NCBI RefSeq assembly: GCF_032814565.1
Contig: NZ_CP136521.1
Span: 186,001 to 250,000, forward strand
Direction of reading: 5' to 3'
From: Hwangdonia lutea
Lineage (GTDB): Bacteria > Bacteroidota > Bacteroidia > Flavobacteriales > Flavobacteriaceae
DNA: 64,000 bases
In this document: piece after piece, positions 1-8,978 of the stretch
Layout of the letters: each line of letters starts with the position of its first letter
Position numbering within the stretch: position 1 is the first letter of the stretch
Made by a program: the position numbers and the translations under genes
Notes under the pieces: generated by a model
The model's input: the letters and a program-made list of their open reading frames with translations, nothing else
Told to the model about the DNA's origin: nothing
The model's database searches: none

Positions 1-2
1 TT

Positions 3-233
3 ATTTGGCGACGCGGAATTGAAAAAGTAGATGAAATAGCATCAATAGAGAACACCAAACCAAAAGAAAACGATATCATTAAAATGGTTAAGTCTACTAA
101 CAGAATAACCTATAGAAGAGCAAATTTTAACTCCACAAAAAACAAAGAAGGTTGGCGACCAAGTTCAAAAGCCTTCGTTTCTGAAGTTAAAAAAAATGAT
201 GCCGAAGTTTGGGTGAAAATAAGGTATTATTAA
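3..233 (+). CDS. 3' end of an unidentified gene (partial)
   Basis: An open frame enters from the left edge and ends at a TAA at 231-233, giving the last 76 residues of a protein. The tail is lysine-rich and polar, with no membrane segment and an aromatic C-terminus (IRYY). I do not recognise the family from this fragment. It converges with the minus-strand gene that ends at 272, 38 bases away. The other two forward frames close within the first 30 bases, which supports this frame, but a fragment this short could be misjudged. Confidence 0.5.
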   Translation: MWRRGIEKVDEIASIENTKPKENDIIKMVKSTNRITYRRANFNSTKNKEGWRPSSKAFVSEVKKNDAEVWVKIRYY

Positions 234-271
234 TATTATTTTAGAATCAGTAAAATCGATACAAGATTGAA

Positions 272-1537
272 TTACGTTTTCTGTTTTTTCTTTCTTGCCG
301 CTGGAAATAACACATTGTTTAAAATCAACCGGTACCCCGGTGAGGTTGGGTGTAAATCCAATTCGGTTTTGGCATCGCCCACACGATGCTGATAATCCTC
401 AGGGTCGTGCCCACCATAAAAGGTAAAAAAACCTTTTCCTTTTATGCCGTGAATATATTTGGCTTCTCCATTAGATTTATTTTCGCCCATTACCAACACA
501 TTCGATTTTATTTCATCTCTTGTAAAAGCCGTGGTTTGTCCCATAAACCCTTTTACCAAAGCCGTGTGGTTTTGGCATAACATGGTTGGAATAGGATCCC
601 ATTTTGCCGAAAATTCCATTAATGAAAAATAGTCTACCGTTTTACGAATCATGCGCTTTCGGGTCATATCTATGGACGAAAACTCATAAATACTCGGATT
701 GGTTTCTAAAGTAAAATCTGTAAAAGCAAAGGTTTTATTGTAATCTATTTTATTCTGGTATCCGGGTGTGCTACCATCGCCATCAAACATGGGTTCGCAA
801 ATATCAATACCTTCGGCCGATAATGCGATATCAAAACTATCGGTCGCGCTACACATAGCAAACATAAAGCCGCCACCAATAACGTAGTCTCTAATTTTTA
901 AAGCCACATCAAGTTTCGCCTCAGAAACCTTAGAATAACCTAACTTTCTAGCCAACGCTTCGGCTTCCTTTTTTTCTTGAATATACCAATTTGCAGCTCT
1001 GTAAGCCCCATAAAATTTACCAAACTGCCCCGTAAAATCTTCATGGTGCAAATGCAGCCAATCGAAAAGTAATAGTCCATCGTTTAAAACCTCTTCGTCG
1101 TAAACGGTTTCGTAAGGAATCTCAGCATATTGCAACACCATGGTTACGGCATCGTCCCACGGTTGATTGCCGTACGGTGTGTAAACGGCAATTTTGGGTG
1201 CTTTTTCTAAAACTACGGCTTCCATGTTTTTACTCGGACTGCTAATTTCTTCTAAAATAGTTTCTGCTTTTGAATTGGAAATCACTTCGAACGAAACGCC
1301 TCGTATTTGGCATTCACGTTGAATTTCTTCGGTATTGGGCAATAAAAAAGAACCACCTCGATAATTAAGCAACCATTTTATTTTTAGTTGTTTGTTTAAC
1401 GTCCAATACGTTATTCCGTAAGCTTTTAAATGGTTTTTTTGGCTCTCTGCATCCATAGGAATAAGGATGTACGAGGCAAACGCACTATAATTAATAATGA
1501 AAAATGAAAAAATAATAATGAGTTTTCTCGTTTTCAA
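272..1537 (-). CDS. Exported protein, often labelled asparagine synthetase B; function unknown
   Basis: The protein is 421 residues with a signal peptide (about residues 1-21, hydrophobic core then AFAS). From memory, close homologues in Flavobacteriia are annotated asparagine synthetase B, but I see no N-terminal Cys2 glutaminase or PP-loop ATP pyrophosphatase typical of AsnB, and the protein is exported. A GGGFMFAMCSATD stretch puts a Cys at about residue 229 in a turn resembling a class-I amidotransferase or ThuA-like nucleophile elbow. A late YGGHDPED motif could supply a His. The fold assignment is inference. The gene lies 82 bases downstream of dnaB on the same strand and may be cotranscribed with it. 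Residues from 23 on (YILIPMDAESQKNHLKAYG) look strongly conserved in the clade. Confidence 0.75.
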   Translation of the reverse strand: MKTRKLIIIFSFFIINYSAFASYILIPMDAESQKNHLKAYGITYWTLNKQLKIKWLLNYRGGSFLLPNTEEIQRECQIRGVSFEVISNSKAETILEEISSPSKNMEAVVLEKAPKIAVYTPYGNQPWDDAVTMVLQYAEIPYETVYDEEVLNDGLLLFDWLHLHHEDFTGQFGKFYGAYRAANWYIQEKKEAEALARKLGYSKVSEAKLDVALKIRDYVIGGGFMFAMCSATDSFDIALSAEGIDICEPMFDGDGSTPGYQNKIDYNKTFAFTDFTLETNPSIYEFSSIDMTRKRMIRKTVDYFSLMEFSAKWDPIPTMLCQNHTALVKGFMGQTTAFTRDEIKSNVLVMGENKSNGEAKYIHGIKGKGFFTFYGGHDPEDYQHRVGDAKTELDLHPTSPGYRLILNNVLFPAARKKKQKT

Positions 1538-1619
1538 TGAAAATAATGGATTTCAGATTAAGCAAGAAAGATACTTAAATTTTAGGCTTTTTGATGTGTG
1601 TTTAACAGAAGATTAATGT

Positions 1620-3161
1620 TTAAAAAGGCACATCACTTTCGTCATCATCATTAAACGAACTGCCAAAGGCTTGATCTGGGCTTGCTTTAAAATTATCTGC
1701 TTGAAAGGTGTCATCGTTAGCGGCGGCATTCATTTTAGAATGGAACTCGAAAGGCGAATCAAAATCATCTAGATTATCAAACTTACCTAAATGCCCGATA
1801 AACTTTAAACGTATGTTTTCCAAACCTCCATTACGATGTTTTGCCACAATAAATTCTGCTTGACCTTCGGTTGGCGAACGTTCATCATCGTCCCATTCGT
1901 CAATTTTATAATATTCGGGCCTGTAAATAAACGATACAATATCGGCATCTTGCTCAATCGCACCCGACTCACGTAAATCTGATAATAGTGGACGCTTGCT
2001 GCCACCACGAGTCTCAACCGCACGCGATAACTGCGATAAGGCTATTACGGGTACGTTCAACTCTTTTGCCAAGGCTTTAAGGTTTCTTGAAATCATCGAG
2101 ATTTCCTGCTCACGATTCCCACCGTGGCTACTGCCACCGGTCATTAATTGCAGGTAATCAATCATAATCAATTTTATACCGTGCTGTGATGATAAACGGC
2201 GCGCTTTGGCACGTAAATCAAAAATGGATAACGACGGTGTATCGTCAATAAAAAGTGGCGCTTTTTCCAAACCTTTTACTTTTACGTTAAGTTGTTCCCA
2301 CTCGTGCTTCTCCAGCTTACCGGTTCGTAATTTTTCCGAAGACAACCCCGTTTCACTAGAAATTAAACGGGTTATTAATTGTACCGACGCCATTTCCAAA
2401 GAAAAGAAAGCAACGGGTATATTCTGATCGACTGCAATATTTCTTGCCATAGACAAGGTTAAAGCGGTTTTACCCATACCCGGACGTGCCGCCACAATAA
2501 TTAAATCGGATGGTTGCCAACCCGATGTTAATTTATCCAGCTTATTAAATCCTGTAGGAATCCCACTTAAACCTTCTTTATTTGAAATTTCTTCAATTTT
2601 CTTTTTAGCCTGAATCACTAAATCCTGTGCCGTTTCACTCGATTTTTTTATGTTACCTTGGGTAACTTCATATAATTTAGCTTCGGCCTTATCCAATAAA
2701 TCGAAAACATCTTTGGTTTCATCGTAAGAATCTTCAATGATTTCACTAGAAATTTTTATTAAACTACGCTGAATGAATTTTTGTAAAATGATGCGTGCAT
2801 GAAACTCGATATGCGCTGAAGAGGATACTTTTTGCGTTAGGGAAATCAAGTAAAAATCGCCTCCTGACAATTCGAGCTTGGAATTCTTCTTTAACTGTGT
2901 AGAAACGGTTAATAAGTCTACCGGTTCGCTGTTTTCAAACAATTGAAAAATCGCTTCAAAAATATGCTGATGGGCTTCTTTGTAAAATGCGTCAGGGCTT
3001 AAAATATCGATGACTTCATCGACGCCCTTTTTATCAATCATCATCGCACCTAACACAACTTCCTCTAAATCAATAGCTTGTGGCGGAATCTTTCCTTTTT
3101 CAAGACTAATAATAGTACTTTTATCTACTTTGTATCCTTGGATTTGGTTAGGTTGTTTCAT
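1620..3161 (-). CDS. dnaB: Replicative DNA helicase DnaB
   Basis: This 513-residue protein is the hexameric 5'-3' helicase that unwinds DNA at the replication fork and recruits primase. The N-terminal DnaB domain (about 30-135) begins at IDLEEVVLGAMM. A linker helix region follows, then the RecA-like domain with Walker A ARPGMGKTA at 225-233, FSLEM, a MIDYLQLM Walker B, and an ALSQLSRAVE segment with RGGSKRP downstream. The last 50 residues are acidic and low-complexity (SFNDDDESDVPF), as is common in flavobacterial homologues. No intein interrupts it. The gene stands downstream of accA on the same strand, but a strong terminator lies between them, so it probably has its own promoter. A perfect inverted repeat sits 54 bases upstream of the ATG. 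Confidence 0.98.
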   Translation of the reverse strand: MKQPNQIQGYKVDKSTIISLEKGKIPPQAIDLEEVVLGAMMIDKKGVDEVIDILSPDAFYKEAHQHIFEAIFQLFENSEPVDLLTVSTQLKKNSKLELSGGDFYLISLTQKVSSSAHIEFHARIILQKFIQRSLIKISSEIIEDSYDETKDVFDLLDKAEAKLYEVTQGNIKKSSETAQDLVIQAKKKIEEISNKEGLSGIPTGFNKLDKLTSGWQPSDLIIVAARPGMGKTALTLSMARNIAVDQNIPVAFFSLEMASVQLITRLISSETGLSSEKLRTGKLEKHEWEQLNVKVKGLEKAPLFIDDTPSLSIFDLRAKARRLSSQHGIKLIMIDYLQLMTGGSSHGGNREQEISMISRNLKALAKELNVPVIALSQLSRAVETRGGSKRPLLSDLRESGAIEQDADIVSFIYRPEYYKIDEWDDDERSPTEGQAEFIVAKHRNGGLENIRLKFIGHLGKFDNLDDFDSPFEFHSKMNAAANDDTFQADNFKASPDQAFGSSFNDDDESDVPF

Positions 3162-3214
3162 GACTACGAAAGTAATTAAATTGTGTGTGTTTTAGTATGA
3201 AAAATGATTCTTGA

Positions 3215-3235
3215 TTGTTAACCTTTAGTTAACAA
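3215..3235. repeat. Perfect inverted repeat upstream of dnaB (candidate operator)
   Basis: Two 8-bp arms, TTGTTAAC and GTTAACAA, are separated by 5 bases. No T-tract follows on either strand, so it does not look like an intrinsic terminator. It lies between the accA terminator and the dnaB start, where a protein-binding site would act on dnaB. The regulator is unknown. Confidence 0.45.
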
Positions 3236-3276
3236 TTTAACTGTTAATAACTTATAATTATTGTCAATAACCATAA

Positions 3277-3307
3277 AAAAATCTGAAGTTATTAACTTCA
3301 GATTTTT
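3277..3307 (-). terminator. Intrinsic terminator of accA (probably bidirectional)
   Basis: A perfect 14-bp stem (AAAAATCTGAAGTT and its complement) with a 3-base ATT loop lies 22 bases after the accA stop codon. T-runs flank it on both strands, so it could also stop transcription from the other direction. It separates accA from dnaB. Confidence 0.85.
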
Positions 3308-3329
3308 CTTTAATGCTATTTTAAAAGGC

Positions 3330-4283
3330 TTACCCTTTGTATACGCCCATTTGCATATATTTATCCATACGCTGAGACACCAAATCTTTTGGTGATAAGT
3401 TTTTAAGTGCTTCAAAAGTTTTCACTATTGAGTTGCTCACAGATGTAAATGTTTTGTCTCTATCGCGATGTGCGCCTCCAAGTGGCTCTTTTATAATTTC
3501 GTCTACTAGCTTTAGTTTTTTCATATCGCTAGCAGTTAATTTTAAAGCTTCGGCAGCTGTTTCTTTATACTCCCAACTGCGCCAAAGTATAGACGAACAA
3601 GACTCTGGCGATATCACTGAATACCAAGTGTTTTCTAACATAAGTACCCTATCGCCTACTCCAATGCCCAAAGCACCACCAGAGGCGCCTTCGCCTACAA
3701 CTATGGTAATAATGGGCACTTTTAATCGTGTCATTTCTAAAATATTTCTTGCAATAGCCTCACCTTGTCCGCGTTCTTCTGCTTCCAATCCGGGGTAAGC
3801 TCCAGGAGTATCTAAAAGGGTAACTACTGGAATTCCGAATTTTTCGGCAGATTTCATTAAGCGTAACGCTTTGCGGTAACCCTCCGGATTCGCCATACCA
3901 AAATTACGGTATTGACGTGTTTTTGTATTATAGCCTTTTTGCTGGCCAATAAACATAAAACTTTGATCGCCAATTTTTCCTAAGCCACCAATCATCGCCT
4001 TATCATCCTTAAAGTTTCTATCGCCGTGGAGCTCTAAAAACGAATTCCCGCAAATGGCCTTTATATAGTCCATAGTATATGGTCTATTTGGGTGGCGCGA
4101 TAATTGCACACGCTGCCATGGCGTTAGGTTTTTATAAATATCTTTTTGGGTGGCTTTAAGTTTCTTTTCAATTTGCGAGCAAGTTTCGGTAACATCAACT
4201 TCACTTTCCTCTCCGATTACTTTGCACTTTAGCAATTGGTCTTCTAGGTCTTTAATTGGTAATTCAAATTCTAAATATTCCAT
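3330..4283 (-). CDS. accA: Acetyl-CoA carboxylase carboxyltransferase subunit alpha
   Basis: This 317-residue cytoplasmic protein is the alpha half of the carboxyltransferase that moves CO2 from carboxybiotin to acetyl-CoA, making malonyl-CoA for fatty acid synthesis. The length is standard. The N-terminal helical region (1-80) contains [16 protein letters not shown]. The crotonase-fold core carries [32 protein letters not shown] and [12 protein letters not shown], the last forming the oxyanion-hole region. The partner accD is not in this window, as is usual when the subunits are encoded apart. A TAATTTTG -7 element lies 40 bases upstream, so the gene is probably transcribed on its own and ended by the hairpin at 3277-3307. 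Confidence 0.97.
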   Translation of the reverse strand: MEYLEFELPIKDLEDQLLKCKVIGEESEVDVTETCSQIEKKLKATQKDIYKNLTPWQRVQLSRHPNRPYTMDYIKAICGNSFLELHGDRNFKDDKAMIGGLGKIGDQSFMFIGQQKGYNTKTRQYRNFGMANPEGYRKALRLMKSAEKFGIPVVTLLDTPGAYPGLEAEERGQGEAIARNILEMTRLKVPIITIVVGEGASGGALGIGVGDRVLMLENTWYSVISPESCSSILWRSWEYKETAAEALKLTASDMKKLKLVDEIIKEPLGGAHRDRDKTFTSVSNSIVKTFEALKNLSPKDLVSQRMDKYMQMGVYKG

Positions 4284-4322
4284 AAGAATTTTTTGTTTGG
4301 ACTATTAATCTTGGTTAGGGTA

Positions 4323-4358
4323 CAAAATTACATATTTTATTTTGTTTTAAAATTACAA
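4323..4358 (-). promoter_or_regulatory. Candidate accA promoter
   Basis: Read on the minus strand, TAATTTTG (4323-4330) matches the Bacteroidota -7 consensus TAnnTTTG. A TTG at 4356-4358 could be the -33 element, but the 25-base spacer is longer than the usual 17-23. The predicted start lies about 30 bases before the accA ATG. Confidence 0.4.
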
Positions 4359-4449
4359 TCAAAACGAAATAAAATTTTAATTATACGACACCTTAATTAT
4401 CAAATTAGTAAGATTGAGTAAATATAAAAACTTTAATTATGTTATTCTG

Positions 4450-5361
4450 TTAAGAAGGTTTTCTTTTTAATGTTCTTATGTTTTTTATAATGCCATTTAG
4501 CATAACCGTTGCAATAATTACAATAGCGCCATAATAAAATTCCGGTGTCATTTTTTCCTTTTCAGGGAAAAGCATAATGGCCAACAAAATACCGTAAATA
4601 GGTTCTAAATTATAGGTTAACACAACGGTATACGGACTTATAAGTTTCATAACATACACCGATGCAATAAAGGCATAAGCGGTACAAATAGAAGCTAAAA
4701 TAAAAAGATAGCCAAAATCTGAAGCGCTTAGATTGAAGAATTCAGTTGAAAACCCACCGCCAAATAATAATATATAAATTGATATAAACATTACGCCACT
4801 TAAAAACTCGTAAAACGAAATAACCGTCGCGGTATGCTGTTTTAAAAAACTCCCGTTAAGCACAGCGAATAATGACGATAAGAAAGCTGATAAAATGCCC
4901 AAAACAATCCCATTAATATATTTGAATTCACTTTGGGTAATAACAAAAACACCGATAATTACGATGACTCCGAAAACAATTTCATACCAAATTATAGCGC
5001 GTTTATAAATAAAAGGCTCGATAAAAGAGGCGAAAAAAGCGCCCGTGGAAAACATGGCCAATGTGATTGAAATATTGGATGCATCAATAGCACCAAAAAA
5101 TGTAATCCAATGCAAAGCAATAATAATACCTGCCAACGAAAACTTAATAATAGCTTTTGGCGATACTTTTAGTTTTACTTTGGCTATTTTAATGTAAAGA
5201 AACATTAAAATAGATGCCATAACCATTCTAAACCAAACCAAAGGAACGGCCTTAATTGTAATTAACTCGCCTAAAATAGCAGTAAAGCCTGCGATAAAAA
5301 CTAAAAAATGAAGATGTAAATAGTTTTTAAGTTTGGGTTTGCTATGAAATAATCTATCCAT
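4450..5361 (-). CDS. EamA/DMT-family transporter
   Basis: This 303-residue inner-membrane protein has about ten hydrophobic segments in two EamA-like halves (about 15-140 and 150-290), typical of drug/metabolite transporter exporters. The second half has the usual YNLEPIYGILLAIMLFPEKE segment before the penultimate helix. The substrate cannot be read from sequence; relatives export amino acids, purines or other metabolites. It follows the LptG-like gene on the same strand after 131 bases, so cotranscription is possible but not clear. The C-terminus is basic (KNIRTLKRKPS) and presumably cytoplasmic. Confidence 0.88.
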   Translation of the reverse strand: MDRLFHSKPKLKNYLHLHFLVFIAGFTAILGELITIKAVPLVWFRMVMASILMFLYIKIAKVKLKVSPKAIIKFSLAGIIIALHWITFFGAIDASNISITLAMFSTGAFFASFIEPFIYKRAIIWYEIVFGVIVIIGVFVITQSEFKYINGIVLGILSAFLSSLFAVLNGSFLKQHTATVISFYEFLSGVMFISIYILLFGGGFSTEFFNLSASDFGYLFILASICTAYAFIASVYVMKLISPYTVVLTYNLEPIYGILLAIMLFPEKEKMTPEFYYGAIVIIATVMLNGIIKNIRTLKRKPS

Positions 5362-5492
5362 TTTACCTTGCTCTTTTGCACATTAACTTTGTTAAAAAGC
5401 CTCGATTTAGCTTTGGCTATATCTGCATTTTTTGCCTCGTTATTGCACAAAATACCTGAGTTAATTCTGTACATCTTATTTCATAATAAACC

Positions 5493-6569
5493 CTAGCGTT
5501 TGGCATTTCGTAAAAGATATATGGCTAAAATACCAAAAATGACATTAGGAAACCATACCGCAATAACCGGTGGGAAGTTTGACTGTTCGGCCATTACGCC
5601 AAATATTTTATCAAAAAACACAAAAACCATGGCAATGCAAATGCCCACCGCTAAATTAACGCCCATGCCTCCGCGCCTTTTTATAGACGATACGGCAACC
5701 GCAATAATGGTTAAAATAAATACTGAAACCGGTAAGCTCCATTTTCTGTAAAGCACCAATTTATAGCGCCCAATGTTGGAAGACCCACGTTTTTCCTCCT
5801 TGGCGATAAAATCGGTTAAATCGCCATACGAAAGCGTTTCGGCAATATATATAACCGGTGTTAAATCTTCGATATCAAAACTGAAAACGGTATCTTTTTT
5901 TGGGGCGCTTTCAAGGATATCGTCAAATTCACCCACGGTGCGTTTTGTGTAATTCCTTAATTGATACGTGCTGTCTTTATCAATAAATTTTATGGTATTC
6001 GCATTGATTTTGTAAACGAGCTTATTGTCTTTAATATGCTCTAAAGTAAAGTTACTGCCTTGCTTGTTTTTAAGATCGAAACTGCTTACATAAATAAAAT
6101 CGGTATCATTAATTTGTCTGAAAACATTCCTGTTTTCTGCAACTTTTCTACCTTTTTTTAAGTATTTATAACTAAAATCGTTAAATCCCTGGCTTGCTTT
6201 TGGTGCTAAATACAAACCCATTATAAGTGCCAAAATAGCAACAAAAAACGCACCAAATAAATAAGGCTTTAAAAATCTTGTAAACGATACGCCCGAGCTT
6301 AAAAAGGCAATAATTTCGGTATTATTAGCAAGTTTAGATGTAAACCAAATAACCGATAAAAACAAAAACAGCGGAAACAGTAAATGTGCAAAATAAATGG
6401 TGAAATCCAACAGATACAACATAACTTCTCCAAAAGGCACTTCGTTTTCAAGGATTTTCCCAATTTTTTCGGCAAGATGTACGGTGATCCCAATGGGGAT
6501 AAACAACATCAGCATCATAAAAAATGTAAACAAATAGCGTTTTAATATGTACCAGTCGAGTATTTTCAA
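5493..6569 (-). CDS. LptF/LptG-family lipopolysaccharide export permease
   Basis: A 358-residue YjgP/YjgQ-type permease. These proteins pair with LptB ATPase to pull lipopolysaccharide out of the inner membrane toward LptC/LptA. It starts MKILDWYILKRYLFTFF, the standard N-terminus. Three hydrophobic segments occupy about 12-120, a periplasmic beta-rich domain follows (about 130-265), and three more helices come at about 270-355 with a conserved RRGGMGVNLAVG turn. I cannot separate LptF from LptG securely; the position directly after tgt is, from memory, common for lptG in Bacteroidota. The gap to tgt is 77 bases, so tgt and this gene probably form one transcript. Confidence 0.93.
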   Translation of the reverse strand: MKILDWYILKRYLFTFFMMLMLFIPIGITVHLAEKIGKILENEVPFGEVMLYLLDFTIYFAHLLFPLFLFLSVIWFTSKLANNTEIIAFLSSGVSFTRFLKPYLFGAFFVAILALIMGLYLAPKASQGFNDFSYKYLKKGRKVAENRNVFRQINDTDFIYVSSFDLKNKQGSNFTLEHIKDNKLVYKINANTIKFIDKDSTYQLRNYTKRTVGEFDDILESAPKKDTVFSFDIEDLTPVIYIAETLSYGDLTDFIAKEEKRGSSNIGRYKLVLYRKWSLPVSVFILTIIAVAVSSIKRRGGMGVNLAVGICIAMVFVFFDKIFGVMAEQSNFPPVIAVWFPNVIFGILAIYLLRNAKR

Positions 6570-6646
6570 TTCAATTTCATATTTATTTTTCAGAATAAAG
6601 AAAACTCATTTCTTCTCTATGTCAGCTTCTTTTGTTTAAATTCTTT

Positions 6647-7777
6647 TTAAAGGCGAATGTCCATTTGTTTTACCATTTTGTCTTTCCAAATTCTAAAATC
6701 TCCCGCTAATATATGTTTTCTCGCTTCGCGAACCAACCACATATAAAAACCTAAATTGTGAATGGTCGCAATTTGCTTGCCCAACAGCTCGTTAACTGTG
6801 AATAAATGTCTTAAATAAGCTTTACTATATTCGGTATCAACAAATGTAATTCCCATTTCGTCGATTGGCGAAAAATCATCAGCCCATTTTAAATTTTTAA
6901 TGTTGACTGAACCATGTGCCGTAAACAACATGCCGTTTCGGGCATTTCGCGTTGGCATTACGCAATCAAACATATCTACTCCTAACGCAATATTTTCTAA
7001 AATATTGATTGGCGTACCAACACCCATTAAATATCGCGGTTTATCTTGGGGAAGAATTTCGGTTACAACCTCGGTCATCGCGTACATTTCTTCGGCGGGT
7101 TCGCCCACTGATAATCCGCCAATGGCATTACCCACAGCGCCTGCATTCGCAATATATTCGGCCGATTGTTTTCGTAAATCTTTATACGTACTGCCTTGAA
7201 CGATTGGAAAAAAAGCTTGATTGTAATCGTATTTTAATGGTGTTTTTTCTAAATGATTGATGCAACGGTCCAACCAACGATGGGTCATGTGCATCGAACG
7301 TTTCGCATAATTATAATCGCACGGATATGGTGTGCACTCATCAAAAGCCATAATAATATCGGCTCCAATGGTACGTTGTATTTCCATTACATTTTCAGGG
7401 GTAAATGTATGGTAACTTCCGTCAATATGAGATTTAAACTTAACGCCTTCTTCTTTTATTTTTCTATTTGCAGACAACGAATACACTTGATAGCCACCCG
7501 AATCGGTTAAAATATTCCTATCCCAATTCATAAACTTATGCAATCCGCCCGCTTTTTCCAGAATATGGGTTTGCGGACGTAAATATAAATGATAGGTATT
7601 CCCCAAAATAATATCGGGGTTTATATCGTCTTTTAACTCACGCTGATGCACACCTTTTACAGTTGCTACCGTACCAACAGGCATAAAAATTGGGGTTTCA
7701 ATAACCCCGTGGTCTGTTGTTATTTTTCCTGCCCTGGCATTACTTTGGGTGTCTTTCGCTTTTAATTCGAATGTCAT
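6647..7777 (-). CDS. tgt: tRNA-guanine transglycosylase (Tgt)
   Basis: This enzyme exchanges guanine-34 of tRNA-Asp, -Asn, -His and -Tyr for preQ1 in queuosine synthesis. I start it at the ATG at 7777 (376 residues), because the eight extra upstream codons would need a TTG that lies inside the predicted promoter. It has the TIM-barrel motifs DSGGYQ (Asp about 92, general acid), VQGS, GGLSVGE, and FDCVMPTRNARNG (Asp about 271, nucleophile). The usual C-x-C-x2-C zinc ligands before YS(K/R)AYLRHL are absent: the stretch reads IDEMGITFVDTE. The later His (about 340, ATIHNL) remains. The loss looks natural for Flavobacteriaceae rather than a sequencing error, since the frame is intact. Probably cotranscribed with the LptG-like gene. 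Confidence 0.96.
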   Translation of the reverse strand: MTFELKAKDTQSNARAGKITTDHGVIETPIFMPVGTVATVKGVHQRELKDDINPDIILGNTYHLYLRPQTHILEKAGGLHKFMNWDRNILTDSGGYQVYSLSANRKIKEEGVKFKSHIDGSYHTFTPENVMEIQRTIGADIIMAFDECTPYPCDYNYAKRSMHMTHRWLDRCINHLEKTPLKYDYNQAFFPIVQGSTYKDLRKQSAEYIANAGAVGNAIGGLSVGEPAEEMYAMTEVVTEILPQDKPRYLMGVGTPINILENIALGVDMFDCVMPTRNARNGMLFTAHGSVNIKNLKWADDFSPIDEMGITFVDTEYSKAYLRHLFTVNELLGKQIATIHNLGFYMWLVREARKHILAGDFRIWKDKMVKQMDIRL

Positions 7778-7798
7778 AAATTTAAAATCTGTCGCTGA

Positions 7799-7806
7799 CA
7801 AACCTA
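7799..7806 (-). promoter_or_regulatory. -7 element of the tgt promoter
   Basis: On the minus strand this reads TAGGTTTG, a full match to the Bacteroidota -7 consensus TAnnTTTG. The predicted transcript would begin about 15 bases before the chosen tgt ATG. No TTG lies within 17-23 bases upstream (the nearest is 27), so the -33 half is weak. Its position rules out the TTG at 7801 as the start codon. Confidence 0.5.
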
Positions 7807-8056
7807 CATAATTTTTTTATTTTAATTCATTTTCAAGCTGCATAAAGGTTCACAAAGTCTTATTTAATAAAAATTAGAATGCCTGAGTAAAGATAATTAA
7901 CAAAACAGCTTTTGCTCTTAAACATTTAATAAAATTTATGGATGTAAAAACGCCTTTAACCAAGTGCAATAAAATTAATTAACAACGAATCTTAAAATAA
8001 AATTTTCAATTGTTAGCAAATCTTCATAATTAGTTAATAAATGCATCATATCTATT

Positions 8057-8086
8057 TTGTTAAGGGTATTTAAAAGATTATTTTTG
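8057..8086 (+). promoter_or_regulatory. Promoter of the transketolase operon
   Basis: TTG at 8057-8059, a 19-base spacer, then TATTTTTG at 8079-8086 match the Bacteroidota housekeeping promoter (TTG, 17-23 bases, TAnnTTTG). Transcription would start near 8093, about 20 bases before the ATG at 8114. Confidence 0.7.
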
Positions 8087-8113
8087 TCGCGCAAAAAAAC
8101 TAATAATTTAAAC

Positions 8114-8959
8114 ATGCCAAACACACAACAATTAGAAGATTTAACGACGCAAGTTCGTAGAGATATTTTACGAATGGTGCATAAAGTAAATTCTGGTCAC
8201 CCAGGAGGTTCATTAGGATGCGCAGAATTTTTTGTAGCACTTTACAGTGAAATTATGGATAGAAAAGACCATTTTGATATGGACGGTATTGGTGAAGATC
8301 TTTTCTTTTTATCAAACGGCCACATCTCTCCGGTTTATTACAGTGTGTTGGCGAGAACAGGTTATTTTTCGGTAGATGAATTAAACACTTTTAGATTAAT
8401 TAATTCGCGTTTACAAGGGCATCCAACTACGCACGAAGGTTTACCGGGAATAAGAATCGCTTCCGGTTCCCTAGGTCAAGGCATGAGTGTTGCCATTGGT
8501 GCGGCACAAGCCAAAAAGCTGAATGGAGATCAACATTTAGTGTACTCGTTACACGGCGATGGCGAATTGCAGGAAGGTCAAAATTGGGAAGCTATTATGT
8601 ACGCTTCGGCTAAAAAAGTAGATAATTTAATTTCGACCATAGATTTAAACGGAAAGCAAATTGATGGTGCTACCGATGATGTATTGCCAATGGGAAGCAT
8701 TAGAGCTAAATTTGAAGCTTTTGGCTGGACGGTAATTGACATTGAAGAAGGTAACAAGATTGAAGCCATTTTAAAAGGTATGGCAGAAGCCAAAGCGGAA
8801 ACAGGAAAAGGAAAACCGGTTTGTGTATTATTGAAAACCATGATGGGCAACGGTGTTGATTTTATGATGCACACACACGCGTGGCACGGAAAAGCACCAA
8901 ACGACGAGCAACTGGAAAGTGCTTTAGCTCAAAATGCAGAAACTTTAGGCGATTATTAA
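8114..8959 (+). CDS. Transketolase, N-terminal (ThDP pyrophosphate-binding) subunit
   Basis: Transketolase moves two-carbon ketol units between sugar phosphates in the pentose phosphate pathway. Here it is split in two genes; this is the thiamine-diphosphate-binding half, 281 residues. I start at the ATG at 8114 ([10 protein letters not shown]). The longer reading would begin at a TTG that is the -33 box of the promoter. Motifs include [35 protein letters not shown], and the ThDP/metal motif [13 protein letters not shown] ending in DLNGKQIDG. The second half follows after 19 bases, and the two proteins should form one enzyme. Confidence 0.96.
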   Translation: MPNTQQLEDLTTQVRRDILRMVHKVNSGHPGGSLGCAEFFVALYSEIMDRKDHFDMDGIGEDLFFLSNGHISPVYYSVLARTGYFSVDELNTFRLINSRLQGHPTTHEGLPGIRIASGSLGQGMSVAIGAAQAKKLNGDQHLVYSLHGDGELQEGQNWEAIMYASAKKVDNLISTIDLNGKQIDGATDDVLPMGSIRAKFEAFGWTVIDIEEGNKIEAILKGMAEAKAETGKGKPVCVLLKTMMGNGVDFMMHTHAWHGKAPNDEQLESALAQNAETLGDY

Positions 8960-8978
8960 TTCCCAATTAAAAAGAAAA

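Larger units (their letters stand above)
7778..8113. other. 336-base divergent intergenic region between tgt and transketolase
   Basis: This AT-rich gap holds the start-proximal -7 element of tgt (minus strand) and the transketolase promoter (plus strand, 8057-8086). I see no open frame with coding character, tRNA or convincing RNA structure in the remaining ~250 bases. Confidence 0.6.

Noticed and set aside
272-1537. Asparagine synthetase B
   Set aside because: No glutaminase Cys at position 2, no PP-loop, and the protein has a signal peptide.
3433-3798. Plus-strand open frame of 121 codons within accA
   Set aside because: It is antisense to a fully conserved accA sequence and has no coding signature.
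8057-8113. N-terminal extension of transketolase starting at a TTG
   Set aside because: The TTG coincides with the -33 box of a good promoter, and the family alignment begins near the ATG at 8114.
8960-8978. Frameshift splitting a single transketolase gene
   Set aside because: Each half has its own start and domain-complete ends, the normal split arrangement.
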